This document shows positions 1 through 6,643 of a stretch of 7,518 nucleotides of DNA, in pieces. The DNA comes from Moraxellaceae bacterium UBA2477 (lineage in GTDB: Bacteria; Pseudomonadota; Gammaproteobacteria; Pseudomonadales; Moraxellaceae), in assembly GCA_002342025.1 (NCBI GenBank), contig DDPD01000031.1, forward strand, positions 1 through 7,518, given 5' to 3'. Within the stretch, counting starts at the first letter, position 1. Each line of letters opens with the position of its first letter. A program made the translations under genes and the position numbers. Under the pieces are notes generated by a model, which saw only the letters and a list, made by a program, of their open reading frames with translations, ran no database searches and was not told the DNA's origin.

Positions 1-2924
1 AGTGTTTGCGTCTCCAAACCAAGAGCCTCAGTCACGGCACGTTGCGCACTGGGCGCAACCACCGCTACAGAAGCCTGTGCTGACAATAAGTATGTCTCAG
101 CAACACGTTGTAGGTCCGGAATGGTCAAACTGAGCAGACGTTCTCGGAGCTGCTGACGCTGCGCCACCGTGCGGCCGTATAGCTTATTGTGGAAGGCCTG
201 ACGCGCCTCGCCTGACGGCGACAGCGGCTTGTCCATGTCGGCAAAAATGCCAAGCAAAGCCTCTTCCAGCTGATCCGGCTGATGCTTGCTACTGTGCAGC
301 CAATCCAGACTGGCATCGAAATCGGCCAGCGTTTCAGCCAGGCGCGGATCACGATAGGAATAGAAACGGAAGGCGCAGGCATTGCCGTCGTAGGCTGCAC
401 CACCGCCATATGCCCCACCCTGCTCGCGGATGGCCCGATGCAGGAAGCCGTTGCGCAAAAAGCTGCCCAAGGCCATCAGCGCTGGAGCATCGGCATGGCC
501 CGCCGGCACCGCCGGGTAGACCTTGGCGCAAAACTGCACCTGCGTCTGCGTCAGCCAGGCTTCCTGTACACGGCCTGCAGCCTGCGTCCAGATCATGCTC
601 TGGCTGTTAGCCGCCAGCGGGGCATCCGCCCATAGCGAGGACACGTCGGCCTGCACCGCCGCCAGTGCCTCAGCCTCGCTGATCAGCAGCAGCTGGCGCG
701 GACTTTGCAGCACCAGCGCATGAATGCCGGCGAGCTCAGCCAGCAACGCCTCGGTAGCATCCGCCTGACTCTGCTGCTCGTGCAGCTGCTTAATGAAACG
801 AATACCGGCCAGGCCGCTGTGACGCTGCTGGAACGCCGCCAGCGCACTGCAGCCGCGCGCGGCCGTGGCCATCGCCAGGGCATGGCCCTGACCGGTGATA
901 CTGCCTTCCCAACGCGTCTTCATTTGCGCAACCAGATCGCGCACGCGCGCCGATTCATCGAAACGCAATTCAAAGAAGGTGTCTTTCAAGAGCTGCTGGA
1001 AAGCGCCCTGGTGATGCACTAGCGCCTTGCCGTTGATAACCAAATGCGCCTGCGCCGACTGCTTGTCGGCCAGTGTGGTGCGGCCGGACAGGCTCATGCG
1101 CAGGCCGCCGCTGACCGCCGACTGACGCTGCTGCATGGCGCGATAATCCTGAGAACCCACACCCAGCTCAGAGAACAGTGAGGTGTACAGCGGCAGCAGC
1201 TGGGTCTGGCGCGCATTCAGGTTGGGCAAGTCCAAAATCAGTTGCTGATACAACAGGCCATTAGTGCCCTGGGCATAACGTGTCACTGGCAACGCTGCCG
1301 GCTGCCCGGCAAAGAGAGCCTCGTGATCGCCGGCGAGCGACTTCACCTTCGCCGGCACATCGGCCAGCGTCACTTTCGGCAGAATCGCGGCGTCATTTTC
1401 CTGGAGCTGGCGTGCGGCCAGCGCCTCGGCCTGCGTCTTCAGCTGCGCCAGTTCAGCGGCACTGAGGCGGCTGTGGATTTTCGCGAGATTGCTCGCTTCC
1501 AGCGCATCGCGGCGGGCTGCCAGCTCGGCATCCGGGCGCAAGGTCAAGCGCACACGATGCGGATTGTCGAGCAACAAGCGACGCACGAGGCTGGGCACAA
1601 AATCTGGGTTCTGAATAGCGAGTCGCAGATGTGCCAGCTCGGCCTCGATATCCCAGACGGAGAGCGGGTCGGCGTCCTGCAAATACGGCGTGAGGCCGTT
1701 GAGCAGCAGCTGCAAACCATAAGGATAGCTGTCGCCGCCGATTTCGCGTTGGCTCAGCTCGAACTGATGCAGCACGGCCTCGACTTCGCTCAGCGGCACG
1801 CCCTGTTCGGCGACCTGCGTCAATGTATCCAAAATCAGCTGCTCAACCGCCTCCGCATGCTCCGGCTGCGAACCCTCGATACCGGCCGCAAAAGCCATCT
1901 CACGATTATTGTCATCGAGCCCACTCAGGGCCGATGGCGCCTCGCCCAGCTCGGTGGTTTCCAGCACCTGCCGCAGCGGTGATGCCGAGTTTTCCAACAG
2001 CACGCCGCTGAGCAGATGCGCCTCAAAGCGAGCACGCGCATCGGCTGCCGGGCCGAGTAGCCAGGCCAGTACATGATGCGTCTGCGGGCCATCTTCCGAT
2101 TCTGGCGCGTAGGCTTCTTCCACCCGCAATGGCGCGACATACCGTTTTTCGTCACGGCCCGTCACGGGCTCGGCCACATCATTAAACCGCGACAGCGCCA
2201 AATCCACGAAGCGCGTTTGCAGGTCCTGCGGCATTGCATCGCCAAAGGTCATAAAGACTGCGTTCGACGGGTGATAGTGCTTACGGTGAAACGCCTTTAG
2301 CGCCTCATGTGTGAGATCCGGAATATGCGCCGGATCCCCACCGGAATTGTGATGATAGGTCGTGGTCGGAAACAGATACTTATTCAAAGACTCGTTCAGA
2401 ATGCTGTGCGCCGAGCTCAGCGCACCTTTCATTTCATTGAACACCACGCCCTTGTAGACCAAGGCCTCGCCGTTCGGCGTGGGTTCAATACGAATCCCTT
2501 CTTGGGCGAAATCCAGCGGATGAATATGCGGAAAAAATACCGCGTCCAAATACACCTGCAGGAGGTTGTCGAAGTCTTGGCGGTTCTGGCTGGCAAACGG
2601 ATAGGCCGTCCAGTCACTGGCCGTGAAGGCATTCATAAAGGTATTGAGCGAGCGCCGAATCATCAGGAAGAACGGATCGCGCACCGGAAAGCGCTCAGAG
2701 CCACAAAGCACCGTGTGCTCCAAAATGTGTGCCACACCAGTGGAGTCTTCGGGCATGGTCTTGAACGCTACCAAAAAGACATTCTCAGGATTATCGGTCG
2801 CCAGATGCAGATGGCGTGCGCCGGTGGCGCGGTGGCGATACTCACAGAGCGTGGCCTGAAGAGCTGGCAAGGCAACCGTACGAATCGATTCAAAATGGGG
2901 ATGGGCCGGAAACAGCGCAGACAA
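1..2924 (-). CDS. PreP-like M16C insulinase-family zinc metallopeptidase (3' end cut by window edge)
   Basis: This gene encodes a presequence-protease-type peptidase, a family that uses zinc to degrade free peptides inside a closed two-halved chamber. One open frame of 974 codons is visible and still open at the left edge; relatives are about this long, so only a few residues should be missing. The inverted zinc motif HILEH lies at residues 66-70 (ligands H66 and H70, catalytic E69). The third ligand is probably E164 in the NEMKG context, a spacing that matches PreP. The C-terminal half keeps the family's substrate-binding Arg/Tyr pair as R833 and Y839 in REQGGAYGGG. A charged helical linker follows residue 465. 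There is no signal peptide, so it is probably cytoplasmic. The TTG start at 2924 is chosen because GAGGAG lies 6 nt upstream (2931-2936). An in-frame ATG at 2954 would add 10 residues, but it has a poor ribosome site and lies only about 12 nt from the predicted transcript start. It is divergent from the lipase gene. The family call is firm; the physiological substrate is not known. Confidence 0.93.
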   Translation of the reverse strand, partial: MSALFPAHPHFESIRTVALPALQATLCEYRHRATGARHLHLATDNPENVFLVAFKTMPEDSTGVAHILEHTVLCGSERFPVRDPFFLMIRRSLNTFMNAFTASDWTAYPFASQNRQDFDNLLQVYLDAVFFPHIHPLDFAQEGIRIEPTPNGEALVYKGVVFNEMKGALSSAHSILNESLNKYLFPTTTYHHNSGGDPAHIPDLTHEALKAFHRKHYHPSNAVFMTFGDAMPQDLQTRFVDLALSRFNDVAEPVTGRDEKRYVAPLRVEEAYAPESEDGPQTHHVLAWLLGPAADARARFEAHLLSGVLLENSASPLRQVLETTELGEAPSALSGLDDNNREMAFAAGIEGSQPEHAEAVEQLILDTLTQVAEQGVPLSEVEAVLHQFELSQREIGGDSYPYGLQLLLNGLTPYLQDADPLSVWDIEAELAHLRLAIQNPDFVPSLVRRLLLDNPHRVRLTLRPDAELAARRDALEASNLAKIHSRLSAAELAQLKTQAEALAARQLQENDAAILPKVTLADVPAKVKSLAGDHEALFAGQPAALPVTRYAQGTNGLLYQQLILDLPNLNARQTQLLPLYTSLFSELGVGSQDYRAMQQRQSAVSGGLRMSLSGRTTLADKQSAQAHLVINGKALVHHQGAFQQLLKDTFFELRFDESARVRDLVAQMKTRWEGSITGQGHALAMATAARGCSALAAFQQRHSGLAGIRFIKQLHEQQSQADATEALLAELAGIHALVLQSPRQLLLISEAEALAAVQADVSSLWADAPLAANSQSMIWTQAAGRVQEAWLTQTQVQFCAKVYPAVPAGHADAPALMALGSFLRNGFLHRAIREQGGAYGGGAAYDGNACAFRFYSYRDPRLAETLADFDASLDWLHSSKHQPDQLEEALLGIFADMDKPLSPSGEARQAFHNKLYGRTVAQRQQLRERLLSLTIPDLQRVAETYLLSAQASVAVVAPSAQRAVTEALGLETQT

Positions 2925-2930
2925 GACATT

Positions 2931-2936
2931 CTCCTC
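2931..2936 (-). promoter_or_regulatory. Ribosome binding site deciding the TTG start of the M16C protease
   Basis: The minus strand reads GAGGAG here, followed by 6 nt and then TTG at 2924. This is a near-ideal Shine-Dalgarno spacing. An ATG also follows within a few bases of the motif, but it is out of frame with the protease. The only in-frame ATG nearby (2954) lies upstream of this motif and lacks a good site of its own. Confidence 0.6.
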
Positions 2937-2973
2937 AAAGGGTCGCGCTAACATACCGCACGCGAATGTCCCG

Positions 2974-3002
2974 ATTATGGGGACGACCGCGCACTTTTCC
3001 AA
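2974..3002 (-). promoter_or_regulatory. Predicted sigma70-type promoter of the M16C protease
   Basis: On the minus strand TTGGAA (2997-3002) and CATAAT (2974-2979) are separated by exactly 17 nt. They match the -35 and -10 consensus at 4 of 6 and 5 of 6 positions. Transcription would begin near 2967, giving a leader of about 42 nt to the TTG start. The same start point would leave only about 12 nt before the alternative ATG at 2954. This is read by eye and has not been scored against background. Confidence 0.5.
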
Positions 3003-3024
3003 ACCCGACAAACTGCTCATCGGC

Positions 3025-3052
3025 TAGACAAGTGGTAATGACATGCTACAGT
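3025..3052 (+). promoter_or_regulatory. Predicted promoter of the patatin-like lipase gene
   Basis: TAGACA (3025-3030) and TACAGT (3047-3052) are separated by 16 nt. The -10 is preceded by TGC, so it has the TGn form of an extended -10 element. Transcription would start near 3059, about 45 nt ahead of the lipase start. The -35 hexamer overlaps the left arm of the CAAGTG inverted repeat, which suggests that a regulator binding there could block RNA polymerase. Confidence 0.4.
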
Positions 3053-3070
3053 CGCGCACTTGTCCAAGTG
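3027..3070. promoter_or_regulatory. Inverted-repeat operator candidate with three CAAGTG half-sites
   Basis: GACAAGTG (3027-3034) is matched by its exact reverse complement CACTTGTC (3057-3064). The right arm also forms a compact palindrome, CACTTG-TC-CAAGTG, at 3057-3070. CAAGTG therefore occurs three times: forward at 3029-3034, reverse at 3057-3062 and forward at 3065-3070. The left copy overlaps the -35 of the predicted lipase promoter and the right pair sits at its predicted transcription start. The arrangement is typical of a dimeric repressor site, but I do not recognise the binding protein. It could instead be a hairpin in the 5' leader. Confidence 0.45.
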
Positions 3071-3104
3071 GGCTGCGTAATATTGTCAGTGGGAAGTCGT
3101 TGTT

Positions 3105-4610
3105 ATGGCACGAAATATGAAACTTGAAGTCTTGCAAACTGCACGTCAGCAAGCCAAGACTTATGACGAATGGCGCGAAATTTCACTCGAACTCGATGCG
3201 CATTCCGGTTTGGATTTATGGAAAATCGAAACCGCCTCTGACCACTATCACCACGAACTCCTGCGCGAGCGCCTACTCACGCTTCGCCAGTGGCAGCATT
3301 CGCATAATCACAAATTACTGATCCGATCCCTGCGCGAAGGCCTGCATCACGACCTCGGCAACATGGGTAACGCCAAACTCTATGGCCGCGCGCATGTGGG
3401 CACCAAGCGTCTGATTGAAGACTATGTTGACCAGGTCTGCGCCAGCCTCGATTACCTCTGCGATGCCACCATCGAACATCTCACCAACGACGAAAAGCTC
3501 GCGCTCTTCGAAGACATTCTGCGTAGTTTCGGCCAGCCCGCCCTTCAGCTTTCCGGTGGCGCCACGCTGGGCATGTTTCACATTGGCGTGTGCAAGGCGC
3601 TTGACGAACAAGGCCTGCTGCCTAGCGTCATCTCCGGTTCCAGTGCTGGCTCCTTAGTCGCCTCCATGATCGGCACGCATAATCGCGATGAAATGGATGC
3701 CTATTACGACGGCGACGCGCTCTATAAGCACGCGTGGAGCTGGAACAAAATTACGGATGGCCTGCGCGGCAAAGGCTTTGCTAATCAGAAACAACTCGAG
3801 ACTTTTATCCGCCAAAACGTCGGCGAAATGTCTTTCCAAGAAGCGTTTGAGAAAACCGGTCGCCACATCAACGTGAGCATTTCGCCCACGGGCAACAATC
3901 AAAAGTCGCGCCTGATGAACGAGCTGACCTCGCCGTATTTGCTGGTCTGGAGCGCGGTGTTAGCCTCCTGCGCGGTTCCGCTGTTGTTCCCGCCGGTCAC
4001 TCTGACCACGAAAACCGCCGATGGCGATCACGCCCCCTACATGCCCTTAGAGCGCTGGGTGGATGGCTCCATGCGCAGCGACATGCCACGCCGTCGCCTC
4101 ATGCGTCTCTATAACGTGAATTACTTCATTGCCAGCCAGGTCAATCCGCACATTGTGCCGCTGCTGGAAAGTGAGCGTAAGAAACGCCAAAACGAGAAGA
4201 TCAGCTCCCTGCCCCGTCGCATTTTAAAAACGCAGGCCAAACTTCTCAGCATGGGTTCGCTACAAGTCGTGCATGACAGCGTGAGCAACGAAGCCCTGCG
4301 CCAGATGCTCAGTCATGTCTACACCATGATCTCGCAGAGCTACCACGGCGATGCCACCATCGCACCGCCTAGCTACGGCATGAAGCACTACCAACACATG
4401 CTGCAAAACCCCACGAAAGAATCGGTCATTTGGTTCCGCCAACAGGGTGAACGTGCCACGTGGCCAAAGATTGACCAGATTCGGGTGCAGACCAAAATCA
4501 GCATGACGCTACAAAAATGTGTGGCGCGCTTATTGCAGCGCAAAGCCCACAACTGGCACGAAGCCGAGGTTCGCGCGCTTTTACAAGAACCTACGCATCG
4601 CCTCGGCTGA
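3105..4610 (+). CDS. Patatin-like phospholipase / acylglycerol lipase with N-terminal DUF3336 domain
   Basis: This 501-residue protein is a predicted serine acyl hydrolase that cleaves ester bonds in triacylglycerol or phospholipid. It has the layout of plant SDP1 and yeast Tgl3/4/5 lipases: a DUF3336 domain at about residues 5-140, then a patatin domain from about 147. The oxyanion-hole glycine motif is GGATLG at 151-156. The nucleophile is Ser180 in GSSAG (178-182), and the partner Asp320 lies in the DG motif of WVDGSMRSD, so the Ser-Asp dyad is intact. I see no signal peptide or clear membrane helix, so it is likely cytoplasmic or bound to the inner face of the membrane or to lipid droplets. 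The ATG at 3105 has a modest GGGAAG site 8 nt upstream; a second in-frame ATG at 3117 has none. The gene has its own predicted promoter and an intrinsic terminator, so it is probably transcribed alone. The family assignment is strong; the preferred lipid cannot be read from sequence. Confidence 0.95.
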   Translation: MARNMKLEVLQTARQQAKTYDEWREISLELDAHSGLDLWKIETASDHYHHELLRERLLTLRQWQHSHNHKLLIRSLREGLHHDLGNMGNAKLYGRAHVGTKRLIEDYVDQVCASLDYLCDATIEHLTNDEKLALFEDILRSFGQPALQLSGGATLGMFHIGVCKALDEQGLLPSVISGSSAGSLVASMIGTHNRDEMDAYYDGDALYKHAWSWNKITDGLRGKGFANQKQLETFIRQNVGEMSFQEAFEKTGRHINVSISPTGNNQKSRLMNELTSPYLLVWSAVLASCAVPLLFPPVTLTTKTADGDHAPYMPLERWVDGSMRSDMPRRRLMRLYNVNYFIASQVNPHIVPLLESERKKRQNEKISSLPRRILKTQAKLLSMGSLQVVHDSVSNEALRQMLSHVYTMISQSYHGDATIAPPSYGMKHYQHMLQNPTKESVIWFRQQGERATWPKIDQIRVQTKISMTLQKCVARLLQRKAHNWHEAEVRALLQEPTHRLG

Positions 4611-4629
4611 TCGATTCTTCGCTACTCTC

Positions 4630-4654
4630 AAACGCCGAGCTTGCTCGGCGTTTT
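4630..4654 (+). terminator. Rho-independent terminator after the lipase gene
   Basis: A perfect 10-bp stem, AAACGCCGAG (4630-4639) with CTCGGCGTTT (4644-4653), closes a 4-nt CTTG loop and ends in a run of four T at 4651-4654. It begins 19 nt after the lipase stop codon. It separates the lipase transcript from the DUF1302/DUF1329 operon. Confidence 0.85.
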
Positions 4655-4701
4655 CACAACTACAACAAATCCTACCGTTCATGCTCGTTACACAACCACT
4701 T

Positions 4702-4724
4702 ATCAGATTAAACAATCGTCTGAT
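4702..4724. promoter_or_regulatory. Inverted repeat ATCAGA-N11-TCTGAT upstream of the DUF1302 gene
   Basis: ATCAGA (4702-4707) and TCTGAT (4719-4724) are exact reverse complements 11 nt apart in an AT-rich stretch. They lie about 130 nt before the DUF1302 start, where an activator could bind. The arms are short, so chance is a real alternative, and I do not recognise the motif. Confidence 0.25.
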
Positions 4725-4755
4725 TTAACCGACGGCCTGTTTGTGGTCTAACTTA

Positions 4756-4782
4756 GTGCTGTTGTGCAGGGCATTACAGCAC
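4756..4782. promoter_or_regulatory. Interrupted palindrome GTGCTGT-N13-ACAGCAC upstream of the DUF1302 gene
   Basis: Exact 7-bp arms at 4756-4762 and 4776-4782 flank a 13-nt spacer. The spacer carries a further symmetric TGC/GCA pair (4765-4767 and 4771-4773), so the whole 27-bp element is symmetric about position 4769. It ends 69 nt before the DUF1302 start. It could be a transcription-factor operator or a hairpin if transcription begins upstream. No T-run follows, so it is not an intrinsic terminator. Confidence 0.35.
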
Positions 4783-4807
4783 CTTGCTGTCTGCCTCGCC
4801 TAACGAT

Positions 4808-4827
4808 GTCTTTAAGACAATTATAAA
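4808..4827 (+). promoter_or_regulatory. Possible -10 region and overlapping palindrome for the DUF1302/DUF1329 operon
   Basis: The 11-nt palindrome GTCTTTAAGAC (4808-4818) lies immediately before a TATAAA -10-like hexamer (4822-4827). Transcription from this hexamer would start near 4834, giving a leader of about 18 nt that still contains the ribosome site. No good -35 hexamer sits at the right distance (4799-4804 reads CCTAAC). If the promoter is real, it may depend on an activator. This is a tentative reading. Confidence 0.25.
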
Positions 4828-4839
4828 AATGGCTTGAAC

Positions 4840-4844
4840 GAGGA
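4840..4844 (+). promoter_or_regulatory. Ribosome binding site deciding the ATG start of the DUF1302 gene
   Basis: GAGGA at 4840-4844 is followed by 7 nt and then ATG at 4852. It excludes the upstream in-frame TTG at 4834, which lies before the motif and would add six residues ahead of the basic signal-peptide start. Confidence 0.7.
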
Positions 4845-4851
4845 TGCACCC

Positions 4852-6615
4852 ATGAAGAAATCTACTACGGCACAATCCAGACCGAACTGGAGACGCTCAT
4901 TGCTGAGCCTCGCCGTTGGCGCAGCACTGTTTACCCCGATGGCGGCGATGGCCGTGGAGTTCGAGCTGAAAGATGGTGAAGTGACGGGTTCGTTGGATAC
5001 CACGGTGAGTTATGGGGCATTGTGGAGCGTTACGGGGAAAGATAAGCGCTTAATTTCTCGGCAAAAGGGTGGGGATAGAAATAGCGGCAACTACGATAAT
5101 GGTGATGTGAACTATGAGCGCGGTGATTTAGTTTCGTCGATCTTCCGTGTGTCCAATGACTTGGATCTGAATTACAAAAATTTTGGTGCGTTTTTTCGCG
5201 TCAGCTCTTTCTATGATCACGCCATTCAAAACAAAGACTTTAATCCGCTGCAAGCTGACCAACGCGTTATTCGTAATCGTTTAGGTCACGACTACGAGAT
5301 TTATGACGCTTATGTACGCGGCAAATTCAATATCCTTGATAAAAATGTCAACGTACGTGTTGGTAAGCAAGTGATTAGTTTGGGCGAAAGCACATTCATT
5401 CCAAATGGTTTGAATGCATTAAACCCAGTGGATGTAGCTAAACTGAGAACACCTGGTGCAGAATTAAAAGAAGCGTTCCTGCCAACTCAAATGTTACAAG
5501 TTGCGTTCGATATTACAGACAACATGAGTGTTGAACTGATTAATAAGTTCCAGTTCAGAGAGACTCGTTTAGAACCTAACGGCTCCTTCTTCAGCACTAA
5601 TGACTTTTTATCACCAGGCGGCTCAAAGGTTCTTATTGGTGCTGGCGCCTCACCAGAACAACCAGGCATGACGAACCCGGTTATCCGTCGTGGCGCAGAC
5701 AAAAAAGCCAAAGATACAGGGCAGTATGCTGTGGTTCTCAGGCTATTGGCTCCCTCGCTGAACAACACCGAATTTGGTTTGTATGCGATGAACTATCACA
5801 ACACAACGCCAAACGTTGGCGGAAAAACTACGTCAACCCCGACAGCGAACCCTGGTGCCAACGCCGCAGGATCTACTTATTATGCCAAGTATGTCGAAGA
5901 TGTAAGCCTATATGGTCTTAGCTTTAATACCTTAGCCCCATTGGGTATTGCTCTTCAGGGCGAATATTCCTACCGACCCAACCAACCTCTCAATTTAGTG
6001 GCTAACAACACGCTAGCAGAGCTGTTGTCGCTGGGTACGCAACCCTTAAATACTGGTGTTGGTGCATTGGGTGCTGGCCAAGAAGTAGATGGCTTCAAAG
6101 AAGTGAAGATGCATCAATTTCAAATGACGGCAACGCAAACGCTAGGTCGTTATTTTGGCGCCGACCAAATCATTGGTGTGGGTGAAATTGGTTATACCTA
6201 CTTAGATCTGCCCAATGGGATCGACTTCAATGGCACTGGCGTAGACTTTACAACCAGCCCCGCTGGTCCAACCGGCGTGAAGTCAAATCTGGGCATTGCC
6301 ACTAAAAACTCCTACGGTTACCGCGCAGCCGTTCGAGCCACCTATAACAATGCTATTGCTGGATTTAACATTACACCTCGTGTTGCGTTTCAGCATGACT
6401 TACGTGGTACTAGCCCAACATTCAGTCAAAACACACAAGCTGTGACCATCGGCATTACTGCCGATTACCAAAGCAATCTGTCCGCTGACCTGTCCTACAC
6501 CAACTTTTTTGCGGGCGAAACCGTTGGTGTCACTACCGCAGGTGGCTTCCGATCAACCAACCAAGCCCTTGGCGACCGCGACTTCATTGCCGCTACCGTC
6601 AGCTATGCCTTCTAA
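4852..6615 (+). CDS. DUF1302 family outer-membrane protein
   Basis: This 587-residue protein belongs to DUF1302, a proteobacterial family without an established function. It starts with a long signal peptide: a basic stretch with W13, R14 and R15, a hydrophobic core at about 16-29, and a likely cut after AMA at residue 34. The mature N-terminus carries the family's opening LKDGEVTGSLDTTVSYG. Family segments NYERGDLVSSIFRVSNDLDL and VGKQVISLGESTFIPNGLN follow. The chain alternates polar and aromatic strands and ends in VSYAF, with the terminal phenylalanine typical of BAM-inserted beta-barrels. These points suggest an outer-membrane barrel, possibly a channel or receptor for hydrophobic compounds; the substrate is inference. 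It is the first gene of an operon with DUF1329, 28 bp apart. Its middle is much more AT-rich than its neighbours (22 of 60 bases GC at 5521-5580). Ser/Thr/Gly-rich segments near residues 325-345 look like surface loops. The family call is strong; the function is unknown. Confidence 0.92.
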   Translation: MKKSTTAQSRPNWRRSLLSLAVGAALFTPMAAMAVEFELKDGEVTGSLDTTVSYGALWSVTGKDKRLISRQKGGDRNSGNYDNGDVNYERGDLVSSIFRVSNDLDLNYKNFGAFFRVSSFYDHAIQNKDFNPLQADQRVIRNRLGHDYEIYDAYVRGKFNILDKNVNVRVGKQVISLGESTFIPNGLNALNPVDVAKLRTPGAELKEAFLPTQMLQVAFDITDNMSVELINKFQFRETRLEPNGSFFSTNDFLSPGGSKVLIGAGASPEQPGMTNPVIRRGADKKAKDTGQYAVVLRLLAPSLNNTEFGLYAMNYHNTTPNVGGKTTSTPTANPGANAAGSTYYAKYVEDVSLYGLSFNTLAPLGIALQGEYSYRPNQPLNLVANNTLAELLSLGTQPLNTGVGALGAGQEVDGFKEVKMHQFQMTATQTLGRYFGADQIIGVGEIGYTYLDLPNGIDFNGTGVDFTTSPAGPTGVKSNLGIATKNSYGYRAAVRATYNNAIAGFNITPRVAFQHDLRGTSPTFSQNTQAVTIGITADYQSNLSADLSYTNFFAGETVGVTTAGGFRSTNQALGDRDFIAATVSYAF

Positions 6616-6643
6616 TCCATTGGCCTAAAAGAGAGACCTACTT

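Noticed and set aside
282..1022. Plus-strand frames of 117 and 105 codons at 282-635 and 705-1022
   Set aside because: Both are antisense to the C-terminal half of the protease, with low-complexity translations and no convincing ribosome site.
1242..1982. 246-codon open frame on the plus strand, opposite the M16C protease gene
   Set aside because: It is antisense to a continuous, well-conserved protease frame in GC-rich DNA, where long shadow frames are common. Its product is rich in Gln, Arg and His and resembles no family I know.
2307..2951. 214-codon open frame on the plus strand over the 5' part of the protease gene
   Set aside because: It lies opposite the conserved HILEH and NEMKG catalytic region of the protease and has no recognisable domain.
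3315..3611. 98-codon minus-strand frame inside the lipase gene
   Set aside because: It is the complement of the conserved DUF3336/patatin coding sequence, and its apparent protein is just a reading of that sequence in reverse.
4517..4728. Two small plus-strand frames running past the end of the lipase gene
   Set aside because: They begin inside the lipase in other frames and run through the terminator hairpin, so they are unlikely to be translated.
4834..4851. Upstream TTG start for the DUF1302 protein
   Set aside because: The GAGGA ribosome site lies after this TTG and is correctly spaced for the ATG at 4852, which also gives a normal basic signal-peptide start.
5487..5768. 93-codon minus-strand frame within the DUF1302 gene
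   Set aside because: It is antisense to conserved family sequence, with no signal of its own.
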